Positions 26,212 through 34,722 of a stretch of 64,000 nt of DNA are shown in pieces. Within the stretch, counting starts at the first letter, position 1; the number at the start of each line of letters is the position of its first letter. This stretch comes from Dyella nitratireducens. Its GTDB lineage: Bacteria > Pseudomonadota > Gammaproteobacteria > Xanthomonadales > Rhodanobacteraceae. The position numbers and the translations under genes are program-made. The notes under the pieces are model-generated. The model searched no databases, was not told the origin of the DNA, and saw nothing but the letters and a program-made list of their open reading frames with translations. Location: NCBI RefSeq assembly GCF_014642835.1, contig NZ_BMJA01000001.1:1103102-1167101 (forward strand), in the 5' to 3' direction.

Positions 26212-27561
26212 TCAACGCCCCGCCAGCACCGCCTCGATCTCTTCCGGCTGCTTGGGTACATCCGCAGTCAGCACATCATGGCCATCACGCGTCACGGCCA
26301 CATCGTCCTCGATGCGAATGCCAATGCCGCGCCACGCTTCCGGCACTGTCATATCATCCGGTGCAATATAGATACCGGGCTCAACCGTCAGCACCATGCC
26401 CGGCTCCAGCATGCGCGGCTCGCCGTCGACGCGATAATCGCCCACGTCATGCACGTCCAGCCCTAACCAATGACTGGTCTTGGCCGGGAAAAACCGCTTG
26501 TAGCTGCCTTGCACGATGGCTTCGGCAGGGTCGCCCTTGATCAGTCCGAGTGCGCACAAACCTTCGGCAATCACATGCACCGCTACATCGTGCGCCGTAC
26601 TGTAGGAACGTCCGGGCATCACTTCGTCGATCGCTGCCTCTTGCGCTGTAAGCACGATTTCATAAAGCGCGCGCTGTTCACGACTGAAACGTCCGCTGAT
26701 CGGAAAACTGCGGCTGATGTCGGAGGCATAGCATTCCAACTCCGCCCCGGCATCGATCAATAGCAAATCGCCGTTCTTCAGCATCGCGCGATTGGCCTGG
26801 TAGTGCATGGCACACGCATTCGCGCCCCCAGCAACGATGGGCGGAAATGCCGCCACGGCGCCGCGGCTGCGCATCATGCGCAAGAGTTCGGCTTCCACTT
26901 CGTATTCGTGGCGGCCGGCGCGCGCCATGGCCATGGCAGCAACATGCGCCTCCACGGCGATGGCCGCGGAAGCACGCATCAGCTTCAGTTCTGCGCGCGA
27001 TTTGTACAGACGCAGATCATGCAGCAGATGGCCGAGTGCAACGAATTCTTTCGGTACCACGCCACCGCCACGCAATTGGCGCAGACGGCGCATCCAGCCC
27101 AGCAATTGGGCGTCGAATTGCGGCTCGCGGCCGAAGTGGCAGTAGACGCGCGCCCGGCCTTCGATCATGCCCGGCAGGATGTCGTCGATATCGTCGATCG
27201 GAAAAGCATCATCCATGCCGTAATCGGCAACGGCGCGCTCGGTACCGACGAATTCGCCATGCCAGCGCTCGCGTTCCGCATCGCGCTCCCGGCAGAACAG
27301 CACTACTTCGCCATGCTGGCGGCCAGGCAGCAGCGCAAGCACCGCATCCGGCTCGGGGAAACCGGATAAGTAATGGAAATCCGAATCCTGGCGATACGGC
27401 CAGGCGGCATCGGCATTGCGCATGCGCTCGGGTGCGGTGGCAATCAGCACTACCGCGTCTTCACCGGCCATTTTCATCAGTTGGCGGCGGCGCCGCGCAA
27501 ATTCCTCGGAAGCGATGTTCAATGCAACGTGCCGTTGGAAGACGAATCGGGAATGTGACAT
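26212..27561 (-). CDS. pepP: Xaa-Pro aminopeptidase
   Basis: Releases the N-terminal residue from peptides with proline at position two. The N-terminal domain (about 1-170) has RQDSDFHYLSGFPEPDAV. The C-terminal metal site includes IDAGAELECYASDISRSFP (the DAG and SDISR aspartates), HWLGLDVHDVG, TVEPGIY and RIEDDV. It is 449 aa from the ATG at 27561, which overlaps ygfB by 43 bases. An in-frame TTG at 27522, sharing bases with the ygfB stop (TTGA), would be an economical alternative. The ygfB-pepP pairing is standard in gammaproteobacteria, often followed by ubiH, which is absent here. Confidence 0.95.
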   Translation of the reverse strand: MSHSRFVFQRHVALNIASEEFARRRRQLMKMAGEDAVVLIATAPERMRNADAAWPYRQDSDFHYLSGFPEPDAVLALLPGRQHGEVVLFCRERDAERERWHGEFVGTERAVADYGMDDAFPIDDIDDILPGMIEGRARVYCHFGREPQFDAQLLGWMRRLRQLRGGGVVPKEFVALGHLLHDLRLYKSRAELKLMRASAAIAVEAHVAAMAMARAGRHEYEVEAELLRMMRSRGAVAAFPPIVAGGANACAMHYQANRAMLKNGDLLLIDAGAELECYASDISRSFPISGRFSREQRALYEIVLTAQEAAIDEVMPGRSYSTAHDVAVHVIAEGLCALGLIKGDPAEAIVQGSYKRFFPAKTSHWLGLDVHDVGDYRVDGEPRMLEPGMVLTVEPGIYIAPDDMTVPEAWRGIGIRIEDDVAVTRDGHDVLTADVPKQPEEIEAVLAGR

Positions 27562-28094
27562 TCGGTAAACAGCAGCATGGCGCCCATGCGCACGAATTCG
27601 TGCACTTCGATCAGGGCGTCCTCGTCTTCCTCTTCACTGCCGAAATCGAGTGATGAGGAAGCAATGGTGCCGATATCGTTGAGAACCTCCCGGCCTTCGT
27701 CGGACAACTTCCCATGCATATCCGGACCACCCAAACCAAAGCCGCCCAGGAAGCCGCGACACCAGTTCACCAAGGCATCGGCACGTTCAGGCAAGGGACG
27801 ATCATCGGCCGGTAACAACGGTTCAAAACCAAGCTCGGGGTCGGCCAGCTCTTCCTCGCTTTGCCGGACCAGTTGATCCAGCGTGTCCTGGTCGTGTTCG
27901 GACACGCTTTCGCTGCCGACTTCGAGATGCAGGGCGTTAAGCACCGATCGCTTGCCCGGCCTGCCGTTGGCCGCCAGCAAACCACACAAGGAACCGTGTA
28001 ACTCGCTGGCTGGGATGGACAATCGCAGGTGTGCGACGACTTCGTCCAGTTCGTCGTGACCGATGGGTTCGGGGGCGGTCATTACGGTCTCCAT
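27519..28094 (-). CDS. ygfB: UPF0149 family protein YgfB
   Basis: A 191-aa acidic protein of the UPF0149 (YgfB/YecA) family. LHGSLCGLLAANG near residue 33 and FLGGFGLGG near residue 117 are family blocks. In Pseudomonas aeruginosa a YgfB homologue affects beta-lactamase regulation; whether that applies here is unknown. It is upstream of and overlapping pepP. It is divergent from the TIGR02449/zapA genes, with 88 bp between them that must hold both promoters. Confidence 0.92.
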   Translation of the reverse strand: METVMTAPEPIGHDELDEVVAHLRLSIPASELHGSLCGLLAANGRPGKRSVLNALHLEVGSESVSEHDQDTLDQLVRQSEEELADPELGFEPLLPADDRPLPERADALVNWCRGFLGGFGLGGPDMHGKLSDEGREVLNDIGTIASSSLDFGSEEEDEDALIEVHEFVRMGAMLLFTECHIPDSSSNGTLH

Positions 28095-28182
28095 TGACGT
28101 TCAAAGGGCAAGTTTAATGCACCACCGTTCTTGGGCGTCCCAGGCCACAGATTTCTTCCGGCGTCCTGATATAGTGCGTCGC

Positions 28183-28407
28183 ATGAATACACCCGACGCC
28201 GCCCAACACGAGCTTGCCGCCCTGAGTCAGCAGCTTGATCGGCTGCTCGACCATGTCCACCGCTTGAGCGAAGAAAACCGCAGCCTGCGCCACAGCCAGG
28301 AACAACTGGCGAGCGAGCGCGCAAGCCTGCTGGCACGCAACGAGCAAGCGCGCAGTCGGGTTGAAGCAATGATTCAACGATTGAAGGCACTCGAGAACAA
28401 TGGCTGA
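28183..28407 (+). CDS. TIGR02449 family small coiled-coil protein
   Basis: A 74-aa protein with heptad-like leucines throughout (ELAALSQQLDRLLDHVHRLSEEN, seen as LSQQLDRLLDHVHRL), predicted to form one long coiled coil. The family is routinely found just upstream of zapA in gammaproteobacteria, and the 8-base overlap with zapA supports a shared transcript and a role in division; direct function is unproven. The start at 28183 (MNTPDAAQHE) is preferred to the upstream extension, whose sequence does not look coding. Confidence 0.85.
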   Translation: MNTPDAAQHELAALSQQLDRLLDHVHRLSEENRSLRHSQEQLASERASLLARNEQARSRVEAMIQRLKALENNG

Positions 28408-28735
28408 CGTCATCAGCATGTCCACCAACGAACCCGTCTCGCTGCGCCTGATCGATCGCGAATTCCTGATTGCCTGTCCGCCGGAAGAACGCGAAGGCTT
28501 GCTGGAAGCGGCCAACTTTCTCGACCGCAAGATGCGCGACTTGCGCACGCATGCCAAGACACCAGGTTTCGATCGTCTGGCGGTGCTGGCAGCGATCAGC
28601 ATCACGCACGAATACTTGCAATTGCAGAAGCGTGCCAACCATGCCACTCACAACACGGCTGAACCTGGCATCTCCGAAGGATTGGCCGCGTTGCGCCGCA
28701 AGCTTGAAGCCGCACTCGACGCGCAACTAAAATAG
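28400..28735 (+). CDS. zapA: Cell division protein ZapA
   Basis: Cross-links FtsZ protofilaments in the Z-ring. The N-terminal globular part (VSLRLIDREFLIACPPEER) and the following helix (FLDRKMRDLR...DRLAVLAAISITHEYLQLQ, seen as LAVLAAISITHEYL) match ZapA. It is 111 aa. The start overlaps the TIGR02449 gene. The 6S RNA and fau follow, the classical gammaproteobacterial order. Confidence 0.95.
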   Translation: MADVISMSTNEPVSLRLIDREFLIACPPEEREGLLEAANFLDRKMRDLRTHAKTPGFDRLAVLAAISITHEYLQLQKRANHATHNTAEPGISEGLAALRRKLEAALDAQLK

Positions 28736-28737
28736 CC

Positions 28738-28930
28738 CTCGGCGTTTTCTGCGGTGTGCGCCAGCACACTCTTACATATTGCCTTGTTCCTATATACGAC
28801 CCGGGACGGTTACTTAAGGCTGTTGCGCATGTCCGCCGCGTGCGGAAAGCCTCAAGGCCTTAATTTCCCTCCCACCTGATCCCATTGGATCAAGGTCGTT
28901 TGGTGGGCAGCGGCATCGCGGTTTACGCCA
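28738..28930 (+). ncRNA. ssrS: 6S RNA
   Basis: The 285 bp between zapA and fau holds no ORF and is the conserved ssrS location. The ends GGCGT (28741-28745) and ACGCC (28925-28929) can pair as a closing stem. Internal arms include CCCACC/GGTGGG (about 28872-28910) and the hairpin TGATCC-CATT-GGATCA, leaving a long unpaired middle as in 6S RNA, which mimics an open promoter and binds sigma-70 RNA polymerase. Ends are approximate; the call rests on position and fold, not an alignment. Confidence 0.75.
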
Positions 28931-28940
28931 CCCCATTCCA

Positions 28941-28970
28941 GCCCGGATGCCGTCCTGACGGCATCCGGGC
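28941..28970. other. Perfect 13-bp hairpin between 6S RNA and fau
   Basis: GCCCGGATGCCGT, a CCTG loop, then ACGGCATCCGGGC is a perfect stem. It is followed by AAAAC, not T, so on this strand it is not a canonical terminator. A second weaker GGGGG/CCCCC pairing (28976-29000) lies between it and the fau ribosome-binding site. It may be the 6S 3' boundary or a fau leader structure. Confidence 0.6.
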
Positions 28971-29020
28971 AAAACGGGGGCGCTGGACGGTATACCCCCC
29001 ATCCCGAGGAGACGCGCGAC

Positions 29021-29638
29021 GTGGATACCGCCGCACGACGTCGTGAACTACGCCAGCGCCTGGCCGAACGCCGCCGCGCCCTTCCTCCTCCCCAGCGCAT
29101 CGCTGCTGCCCAGGGCCTACGACGCAGCCTGGAGCACCTGCCGGAATACCATACGGACAAGCGTGTCGCCGGCTACTGGGCCTGCGACGGCGAGTTGCCG
29201 CTCAACCTGGTGATCCCGCCCTTGGCCACCCGCGGCCAACAGTTCCTGCTGCCCTTGATCGGCCAGGACAATCTGCTGCGCTTCGCCCCCTGGTCAGCTG
29301 GCGACCCGGTGCAGCCCAACCGCTTTGGCATTCCCGAGCCGGTAACGCCGCGCGAATGGTTCGCCCCATTCCAGCTCGATCTGGTGTTGGTACCCCTGCT
29401 AGCGTTCGACCGCGGCGGCAACCGCCTGGGCTATGGCGGCGGCTACTATGACCGCAGCTTCGCCTTCCTTAAAGATCAGCTGCGCCCTACCGAGCCCCTG
29501 CTGGTGGGCATCGCCTACGACTTCCAGGAGCTACCGGACATCGCACCCGAGCGCTGGGACGTTTCGCTGGACTTTATCGCCACGGACCACGAACTCATCG
29601 ATTGCCGTGCGAATACGTCAGGAGACCAGAGCGCATGA
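29021..29638 (+). CDS. fau: 5-formyltetrahydrofolate cyclo-ligase
   Basis: Converts 5-formyl-THF to 5,10-methenyl-THF using ATP. The 205-aa protein has GGNRLGYGGGYYDRSF near the C-terminus, the signature loop that binds ATP. An N-terminal basic stretch (RRRELRQRLAERRR) is typical. The start is GTG, with GAGGAG about eight bases upstream. It is downstream of ssrS, the usual arrangement, and its stop overlaps the start of the EVE gene as ATGA. Confidence 0.95.
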   Translation: MDTAARRRELRQRLAERRRALPPPQRIAAAQGLRRSLEHLPEYHTDKRVAGYWACDGELPLNLVIPPLATRGQQFLLPLIGQDNLLRFAPWSAGDPVQPNRFGIPEPVTPREWFAPFQLDLVLVPLLAFDRGGNRLGYGGGYYDRSFAFLKDQLRPTEPLLVGIAYDFQELPDIAPERWDVSLDFIATDHELIDCRANTSGDQSA

Positions 29639-30087
29639 ACCATTGGCTGATGAAGTCCGAGCCGGACACCTTTTCCATCGACGAACTCAAGCGCAAGAAA
29701 CGCGAAGCCTGGGATGGCGTACGCAATTACCAGGCCCGCAACTTCATGCGCGACGGCATGCACGTGGGCGACGGTGTGTTTTTCTATCACTCCAACTGTG
29801 CGGAACCCGGTATCGCGGGCATTGCCGAAGTGGCGAGCGATGCGTATCCCGACCCCAGCCAGTTCGATCCCAAGAGCAAATACTTCGACCCTGCCAGCTC
29901 GCGCGACAACCCGCGCTGGATGCTGGTGGATGTGAAGTTCGTGAAGAAGCTCACGCGGGTGATCACGTTGGATGAACTGAAAAACCATCCGAAGCTGGAA
30001 GGGATGGCACTGCTGCGCAAAGGCAATCGCTTGTCGGTGATGCCGGTGGATGCGGCGGAGTGGAAGTACATCCTCGGACTCGAATAA
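29635..30087 (+). CDS. EVE domain-containing protein
   Basis: A 150-residue single EVE-domain protein; related PUA-like domains bind modified nucleobases. MNHWLMKSEPDTFSIDEL and WDGVRNYQARNFMR are the family's opening blocks, and VGDGVFFYHSN follows. Function in bacteria is not settled. The start at 29635 is chosen because MNHWLMKSEP is the conserved N-terminus and the ATG overlaps the fau stop, implying coupling with fau. The next gene, rpiA, is 132 bases away. Confidence 0.9.
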   Translation: MNHWLMKSEPDTFSIDELKRKKREAWDGVRNYQARNFMRDGMHVGDGVFFYHSNCAEPGIAGIAEVASDAYPDPSQFDPKSKYFDPASSRDNPRWMLVDVKFVKKLTRVITLDELKNHPKLEGMALLRKGNRLSVMPVDAAEWKYILGLE

Positions 30088-30122
30088 CCTCGCCCTCTCC
30101 GCTTCGTGGAGGCTGGGGTGAG
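30088..30122. repeat. Fragment of a CCCTCTCC...GGGGTGAG repeat
   Basis: CCTCGCCCTCTCCGCTTCGTGGAGGCTGGGGTGAGA resembles the widespread intergenic palindrome CCCTCTCC-loop-GGAGAGGGCTGGGGTGAG, but one arm is degenerate. A related piece is at 62325-62346. This is descriptive; no function is implied. Confidence 0.45.
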
Positions 30123-30219
30123 ACACCGGGCCTGTCCTGTACTTCGCTCATGCAACGCAAGATGCGCACACGCAGCTTATAAACGATCATCCCGATTTTT
30201 CGCCTCCCAGGACAATGCC

Positions 30220-30861
30220 ATGAGCAACAACGAAGAAAAGCGCCTAGCCGGCGAAGCCGCCATTAAGTATGTTGAAGACGGCGCCATCGTCGGCGTCGGC
30301 ACCGGCTCTACCGTAGCCTTCTTCATCGATGCATTGGCCAGCATCAAGGACCGCATCCAGGGCGCCGTATCCAGCTCCGAGCAATCCACCGCTCAACTGA
30401 AGAAGCACGGCATCCCCGTATTCGACCTCAACGCCACCGGTCCGCTTGCGCTATACGTCGACGGTGCTGACGAATGCGATCTGCACAAGCATCTGATCAA
30501 GGGTGGCGGCGCGGCGCTCACGCGCGAAAAAATCATCGCCGAAGCCGCACAGAAATTCGTCTGCATCATCGATTCCACCAAGCGCGTGAACATCCTCGGC
30601 AAATTCCCGCTGCCGATTGAAGTGATCCCGATGGCCCGCAGCCTGGTCGGCCGCGAAATCGTCAAGCGCGGCGGCAATCCGGTGTGGCGCGACGGTGTCG
30701 TTACCGATAACGGCAACTGGGTGATTGATGTGTACGGCTGGCAGATCGCCGATCCAGTGGCGTTGGAAAGCGAGTTGAATCAGATCCCGGGTATTGTCAC
30801 CGTTGGCCTGTTCGCCAGGCGACCGGCCGACGTGGTGCTGATCGGCGACAAATTGATGTGA
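30220..30861 (+). CDS. rpiA: Ribose-5-phosphate isomerase A
   Basis: Interconverts ribose 5-phosphate and ribulose 5-phosphate in the non-oxidative pentose phosphate pathway, linking to rpe and tkt elsewhere in this window. The 213-aa protein shows [23 protein letters not shown] and [11 protein letters not shown], the RpiA phosphate and catalytic loops. The ATG at 30220 is preceded by CAGGA; upstream codons in the open frame are not RpiA-like. A bidirectional terminator follows. Confidence 0.97.
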   Translation: MSNNEEKRLAGEAAIKYVEDGAIVGVGTGSTVAFFIDALASIKDRIQGAVSSSEQSTAQLKKHGIPVFDLNATGPLALYVDGADECDLHKHLIKGGGAALTREKIIAEAAQKFVCIIDSTKRVNILGKFPLPIEVIPMARSLVGREIVKRGGNPVWRDGVVTDNGNWVIDVYGWQIADPVALESELNQIPGIVTVGLFARRPADVVLIGDKLM

Positions 30862-30917
30862 TGATTGCTGCCTGAAGTAAGTTCGTTGCGCTGACTTACT
30901 GCCGTGTCCGTGTCATG

Positions 30918-30956
30918 TCAAAAAAAGCCCCGCCAGTTGGCGGGGCTTTTTTTTAT
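30918..30956. terminator. Bidirectional terminator between rpiA and a TonB receptor
   Basis: AAAAAAGCCCCGCC, an AGTT loop, then GGCGGGGCTTTTTTTT gives an 8-bp G+C stem (plus A/T extension) with T runs in both directions. It separates convergent genes. Confidence 0.92.
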
Positions 30957-30971
30957 TGCGGCGACTCTTGC

Positions 30972-33854
30972 TTACTTGGCACTGCCGAACTTGTAGGTTG
31001 CTTCGACAAAGAACTCACGACCGTTGACGTCATAGTTCGACGCGTTGAACGGCTGCGATTGCGTACCAGGATAGCTACGATCAAGCGGCGGCATCTTGTT
31101 GAAGACGTTGATGATATCCAACGTGAGTGCCAGGCTCTTGATTGGGCTGTAGCTGACGGTAAGGTTGTAGCGGATCCACGGAGCCAGCCTGCCCGCACCT
31201 GGCTGGTAGTAATTGTTGTCGACGGTAGCCAGGTAGTTCGGCGAAGCACCGTCTCGAATAGCGTAAACCGTCGCACCCCAGGTTTGCATCGGTGAGAGCC
31301 AGCTAACCGAACCATCAACCCTGCTCTTGAACTCCGTACTGTAATACGGTTCGCGCAGCAAATTGATGAAGGGATCGCCCGGCAACAACTGTTGCCTGTG
31401 CGTCATGATATCGCTCCATGACGTCTTCGCGTTGATACTGCCATACGCACCGATATCGTGACTGTAGTTGACCTCGGTGATCACTGCATTCAGATATTCG
31501 CGAGCTACATTGACCTTCGGCGTGAGGATCTCGGTGATCGGCGGCAGCAACCCCGGTGCCAGCGGAGTACCTGAGCGAATCACCTGCGCCAGCGCGGCCT
31601 GGCAACTCGGCGAGCTGACATCGAAGACGCCCAAGCGGCAATTGGATTCCGTCTGAGCAAGAAAGTCGGAACTTTGCACCTCAACTTCGTTGCGAATGTT
31701 GTAGTGGTAGTAATCCGACTTCAGACTGAAGCCTTCGAACGGCGATAGCACGAAGCCAAGATTAAACGTCTTGGCAATAATCGGCTGCAGCTTCGGGTTA
31801 CCCGACTGCTGGCCAAAGAACTGCTCGCCGCTCAACTGCCCCGGGCAGTTGGCAATATTGCCGCCAGTGTAGCCGAGCTTTGCGCAGTTGTAGTAGTCAA
31901 CCACGCTGCTGTAATAGCCGCTTGGACCCTGGAACTCATCCGGCAACGTCGGCGCCTTGAAAGCCGTACCGTACGTACCGCGCAGTAACAGAAGGTCACC
32001 AAACGGTCGGAATTCCACACCGAAGTTGTAAGTCGCGTGACTCACAGTGCCACCGGAGACGTTATAACCGTCGTAACGACCGGACATGTCCACGGTCAGC
32101 ATCTTGAACAGAGGCGCATTGAACTCTAGCGTGCCGGCGTAACGCGAGCGGTGACCCTCGCCCGATACATCGGTAAAGTCATACGTCTGGCCGTCGAGCG
32201 TTCGCGCGTCAGGGGAGTAGTTCCAACCCTGGTTACCACCCTCGATCACCGCTGCCAGGCCAGCATCACCACCGGGCAGGGAGAACAGCGACGCATCGGT
32301 GACCTGACCACGCAGCATGTTGTCCCAGGTCTTCGCGTATGTTTCGGTGTAACCGGTAAACCCGCGGAAAGCTGCATTCGAAACCGGCGTAAAGAAGGCC
32401 TGATAGTTCGGCTCATAGCTTTGGTAGCCTGCACCGTACGGATCGGGCCCTAAATCCGGGCCGAGTATGTTGCCGAAATAACTCGTGATCTGATTGGTCC
32501 AGCGCTGGAACGTGCGTTCCTGCAAGTGATCCTCGGAATGGTTGAAGGTCACGTCGTAATCCCAGTTCGACTGACCGAAGCTACCCTTCGCGCCCAAACT
32601 CAGATACACCGAGTTTTCGACATTGTTGTCCATGATGTTCTGGTAACCACCAGCCTCTTCCGGACTAAATGCATGCTGCGCCAGAACGAAGTCACCCAAA
32701 TTGGGATCGTAGAAAATGGGGCTATTCCAGAACAGGAACTCAGAACCTGACGAATATTTCTGTTGGTCGTAGGTATATAACAGTGTCTGGTAGAACTGCA
32801 CATTGCTGTTCAGATCGTACGTGGCGTGCGTGTAAAGGTTCACCGTATTTTGTTTGTTGGTTTCGGTGACGTAACCCGCACTATCGTTCGAACCGCAATA
32901 TTGACCATGATTCGCGCGGTTCTGAAGCTGCTCCGTACCACCGAATTGGCCCGTAACGGCCGAACATCCGATACCTGGATTCAATTGGTTCGGACTGTAG
33001 TACGCGTTCACCAATTGTGTTTCGCTCAGCACCAGGTAATCGCGCGACGCCGTCTGAGGTGTTGTGCCCTGGGTGAAGTATTGACGGGTCAAGCTACGAT
33101 CAAAACCCCAGATCGGCTCAATGCTCTCGACCTGGATGCCTCCAACGACGTTGAGCTTGCCCCAGGTGAAGCCATCGGCCGCATACACACGCCGATCGGC
33201 GCCGCCACCACCTGTGTGCCAGCCGAAGCGCGCATCGACGACAGGAGCATCAAGGGTTTTCTTGAGCACGATGTTGATAACGCCCGCAATGGCGTCCGAA
33301 CCGTAAATGGATGACTGACCACCTGGCAGGATGTCGATGTGATCGATCATCTCGATCGGAATGCTGGCCAAGTTGTTGAACGCTTCGCTGCCGTTATACA
33401 ACGCAGGGAAATCTCCCATTGGCAGGCCATCAATCAGGTACTTGGTGTAGCTAGGGTCGAGACCAAAGAAACTAAGCGTTTTTGCCGATTGGGTGAAACC
33501 GCCTGAGGCATTGGGGCCCTGTACACTACCGGTCGCGAAGGTACCGGCCTGCAACGCATCGGCAACGCTGGTAAAGCCGCGATCCTTCAACTGCTGGGCC
33601 GTGATCGTAATAACCGGTTTGCTTGTTTCAATCTGAGTCTGCGGAATCAGTGAACCGGTGACGTTAACCACTTCCAGTTTCTTGGCGTTCTTGCTCGTGC
33701 CCTCCGCAGACGTATCCGGCGCAGATTGGCTGCTGGACTGTGCATCCTGCGCCGCGCTAGCTGTATCACTAGATGGGGTGTTACCCGCATAAGCGTTCAC
33801 GCAACCGAACGCCAAAGCAGCCACCACGGCTGCAGCAAGTTTCGACTTCAACAT
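30972..33854 (-). CDS. TonB-dependent receptor 1
   Basis: An outer-membrane active-transport barrel energised by TonB. The 960-aa precursor has a Sec signal peptide (MLKSKLAAAVVAALAFG...AYA), a low-complexity Ser/Ala/Asp linker (about residues 25-55), a plug domain (about 60-185, with VADALQAGTFATGSVQGPNASG, seen as VADALQ and SIYGSDAIAGVINIV) and a large barrel ending in FVEATYKFG. Cysteine pairs in loops (CSAVTGQFGG..., GYTGGNIANC) suggest disulfides. The substrate is not evident. It is paralogous to the receptor at 38182-41010, the two flanking a rhamnosidase gene. Confidence 0.93.
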   Translation of the reverse strand: MLKSKLAAAVVAALAFGCVNAYAGNTPSSDTASAAQDAQSSSQSAPDTSAEGTSKNAKKLEVVNVTGSLIPQTQIETSKPVITITAQQLKDRGFTSVADALQAGTFATGSVQGPNASGGFTQSAKTLSFFGLDPSYTKYLIDGLPMGDFPALYNGSEAFNNLASIPIEMIDHIDILPGGQSSIYGSDAIAGVINIVLKKTLDAPVVDARFGWHTGGGGADRRVYAADGFTWGKLNVVGGIQVESIEPIWGFDRSLTRQYFTQGTTPQTASRDYLVLSETQLVNAYYSPNQLNPGIGCSAVTGQFGGTEQLQNRANHGQYCGSNDSAGYVTETNKQNTVNLYTHATYDLNSNVQFYQTLLYTYDQQKYSSGSEFLFWNSPIFYDPNLGDFVLAQHAFSPEEAGGYQNIMDNNVENSVYLSLGAKGSFGQSNWDYDVTFNHSEDHLQERTFQRWTNQITSYFGNILGPDLGPDPYGAGYQSYEPNYQAFFTPVSNAAFRGFTGYTETYAKTWDNMLRGQVTDASLFSLPGGDAGLAAVIEGGNQGWNYSPDARTLDGQTYDFTDVSGEGHRSRYAGTLEFNAPLFKMLTVDMSGRYDGYNVSGGTVSHATYNFGVEFRPFGDLLLLRGTYGTAFKAPTLPDEFQGPSGYYSSVVDYYNCAKLGYTGGNIANCPGQLSGEQFFGQQSGNPKLQPIIAKTFNLGFVLSPFEGFSLKSDYYHYNIRNEVEVQSSDFLAQTESNCRLGVFDVSSPSCQAALAQVIRSGTPLAPGLLPPITEILTPKVNVAREYLNAVITEVNYSHDIGAYGSINAKTSWSDIMTHRQQLLPGDPFINLLREPYYSTEFKSRVDGSVSWLSPMQTWGATVYAIRDGASPNYLATVDNNYYQPGAGRLAPWIRYNLTVSYSPIKSLALTLDIINVFNKMPPLDRSYPGTQSQPFNASNYDVNGREFFVEATYKFGSAK

Positions 33855-34257
33855 TAGTATTCCCCTAGCTGAAAATTTTCGAAGACGCCCCTTTTCCCAG
33901 AGGGAAAACGTCCCCTAAATGAAAACGTGCCCGTTCGGCATAGGCACGTCCCCATACCCTCCGCGCTTCCAGCTCCTGTCACGAACCGTCCCCTAGCAGA
34001 TCCGTGCTGCAGTAATGTTTACAAGAGATGTGAAATTTCCGCAAATGGTTTGCGGCGTAAAAAATCAGGAATATTTCCTAGTAGGTACGTGCACTTATGA
34101 TTTGTCGTAACAAGTGCGCGTTTTGCGAAAATGAAGGTAGGGATTTCTCTTTGCCATCCGTTTTAGTAAGGATTGCCCCCGTGAACGACACTCCGTTACC
34201 TGTCTGCCTGGGGGTTATCCTCAGCAGTCCATTCCTTGAAAGCAGCCCGATCAACGC
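33855..34257. other. Intergenic promoter region of TonB receptor 1 and the GNAT gene
   Basis: About 400 bp without a gene, AT-richer than its surroundings around 34010-34130. It presumably holds the promoters of both divergent genes. The one structured site is the palindrome CCGCAAA-TGG-TTTGCGG listed separately. I see no RNA gene here. Confidence 0.6.
34039..34055. promoter_or_regulatory. 17-bp palindrome upstream of TonB receptor 1
   Basis: CCGCAAATGGTTTGCGG has perfect 7-bp arms around TGG, 185 bases upstream of the receptor start and 203 upstream of the GNAT start. It is a candidate operator for an unidentified repressor or activator. Confidence 0.4.
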
Positions 34258-34722
34258 ATGATCGACATTCGCAACGCTGTCTTCCCGAATGATGCCGATG
34301 AGGTATGCCGTCTATTCCGCGAGTACGCCGATAGCCTTGGCGTGGATCTCGGCTTCCAGAACTTCGATGATGAAGTCACTTCACTACCCGGCAAATATTC
34401 ACCACCCGCCGGCCGGCTACTACTCGCTTGGCGTGACGATGAAGTACTGGGTTGCGTGGCACTGCGGCCGCTGCATGGCACCACCTGCGAAATGAAACGA
34501 CTCTACGTGCGATCGCAGGCGCGCGGCATGCAGCTAGGTAGAAAGCTTGCTGAGTGGCTTTGCGAAGAAGCACGCGCTGCAGGCTATACGCGCATGTGTC
34601 TCGATACGTTGCCCACGATGGCGGCGGCACAGGGGTTGTATCGATCCATGGGATTCGAACCCATCGAGCCTTATGTGTTCAACCCTGTCGAAGGAACGAA
34701 GTTCTTGGCGTTGTCGCTTTAA
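34258..34722 (+). CDS. GNAT family N-acetyltransferase
   Basis: A 154-aa acetyl-CoA-dependent acetyltransferase. The acetyl-CoA binding motif is seen as VRSQARGMQLGRKL (about residues 84-97; the Q/RxxGxG/A pattern), with EMKRLYV before it and GFEPIEPYVFNPVEG after it. The acceptor substrate is unknown. Its stop overlaps that of the convergent rhamnosidase gene (shared TTAA), so there is no intergenic terminator between them. Confidence 0.85.
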   Translation: MIDIRNAVFPNDADEVCRLFREYADSLGVDLGFQNFDDEVTSLPGKYSPPAGRLLLAWRDDEVLGCVALRPLHGTTCEMKRLYVRSQARGMQLGRKLAEWLCEEARAAGYTRMCLDTLPTMAAAQGLYRSMGFEPIEPYVFNPVEGTKFLALSL

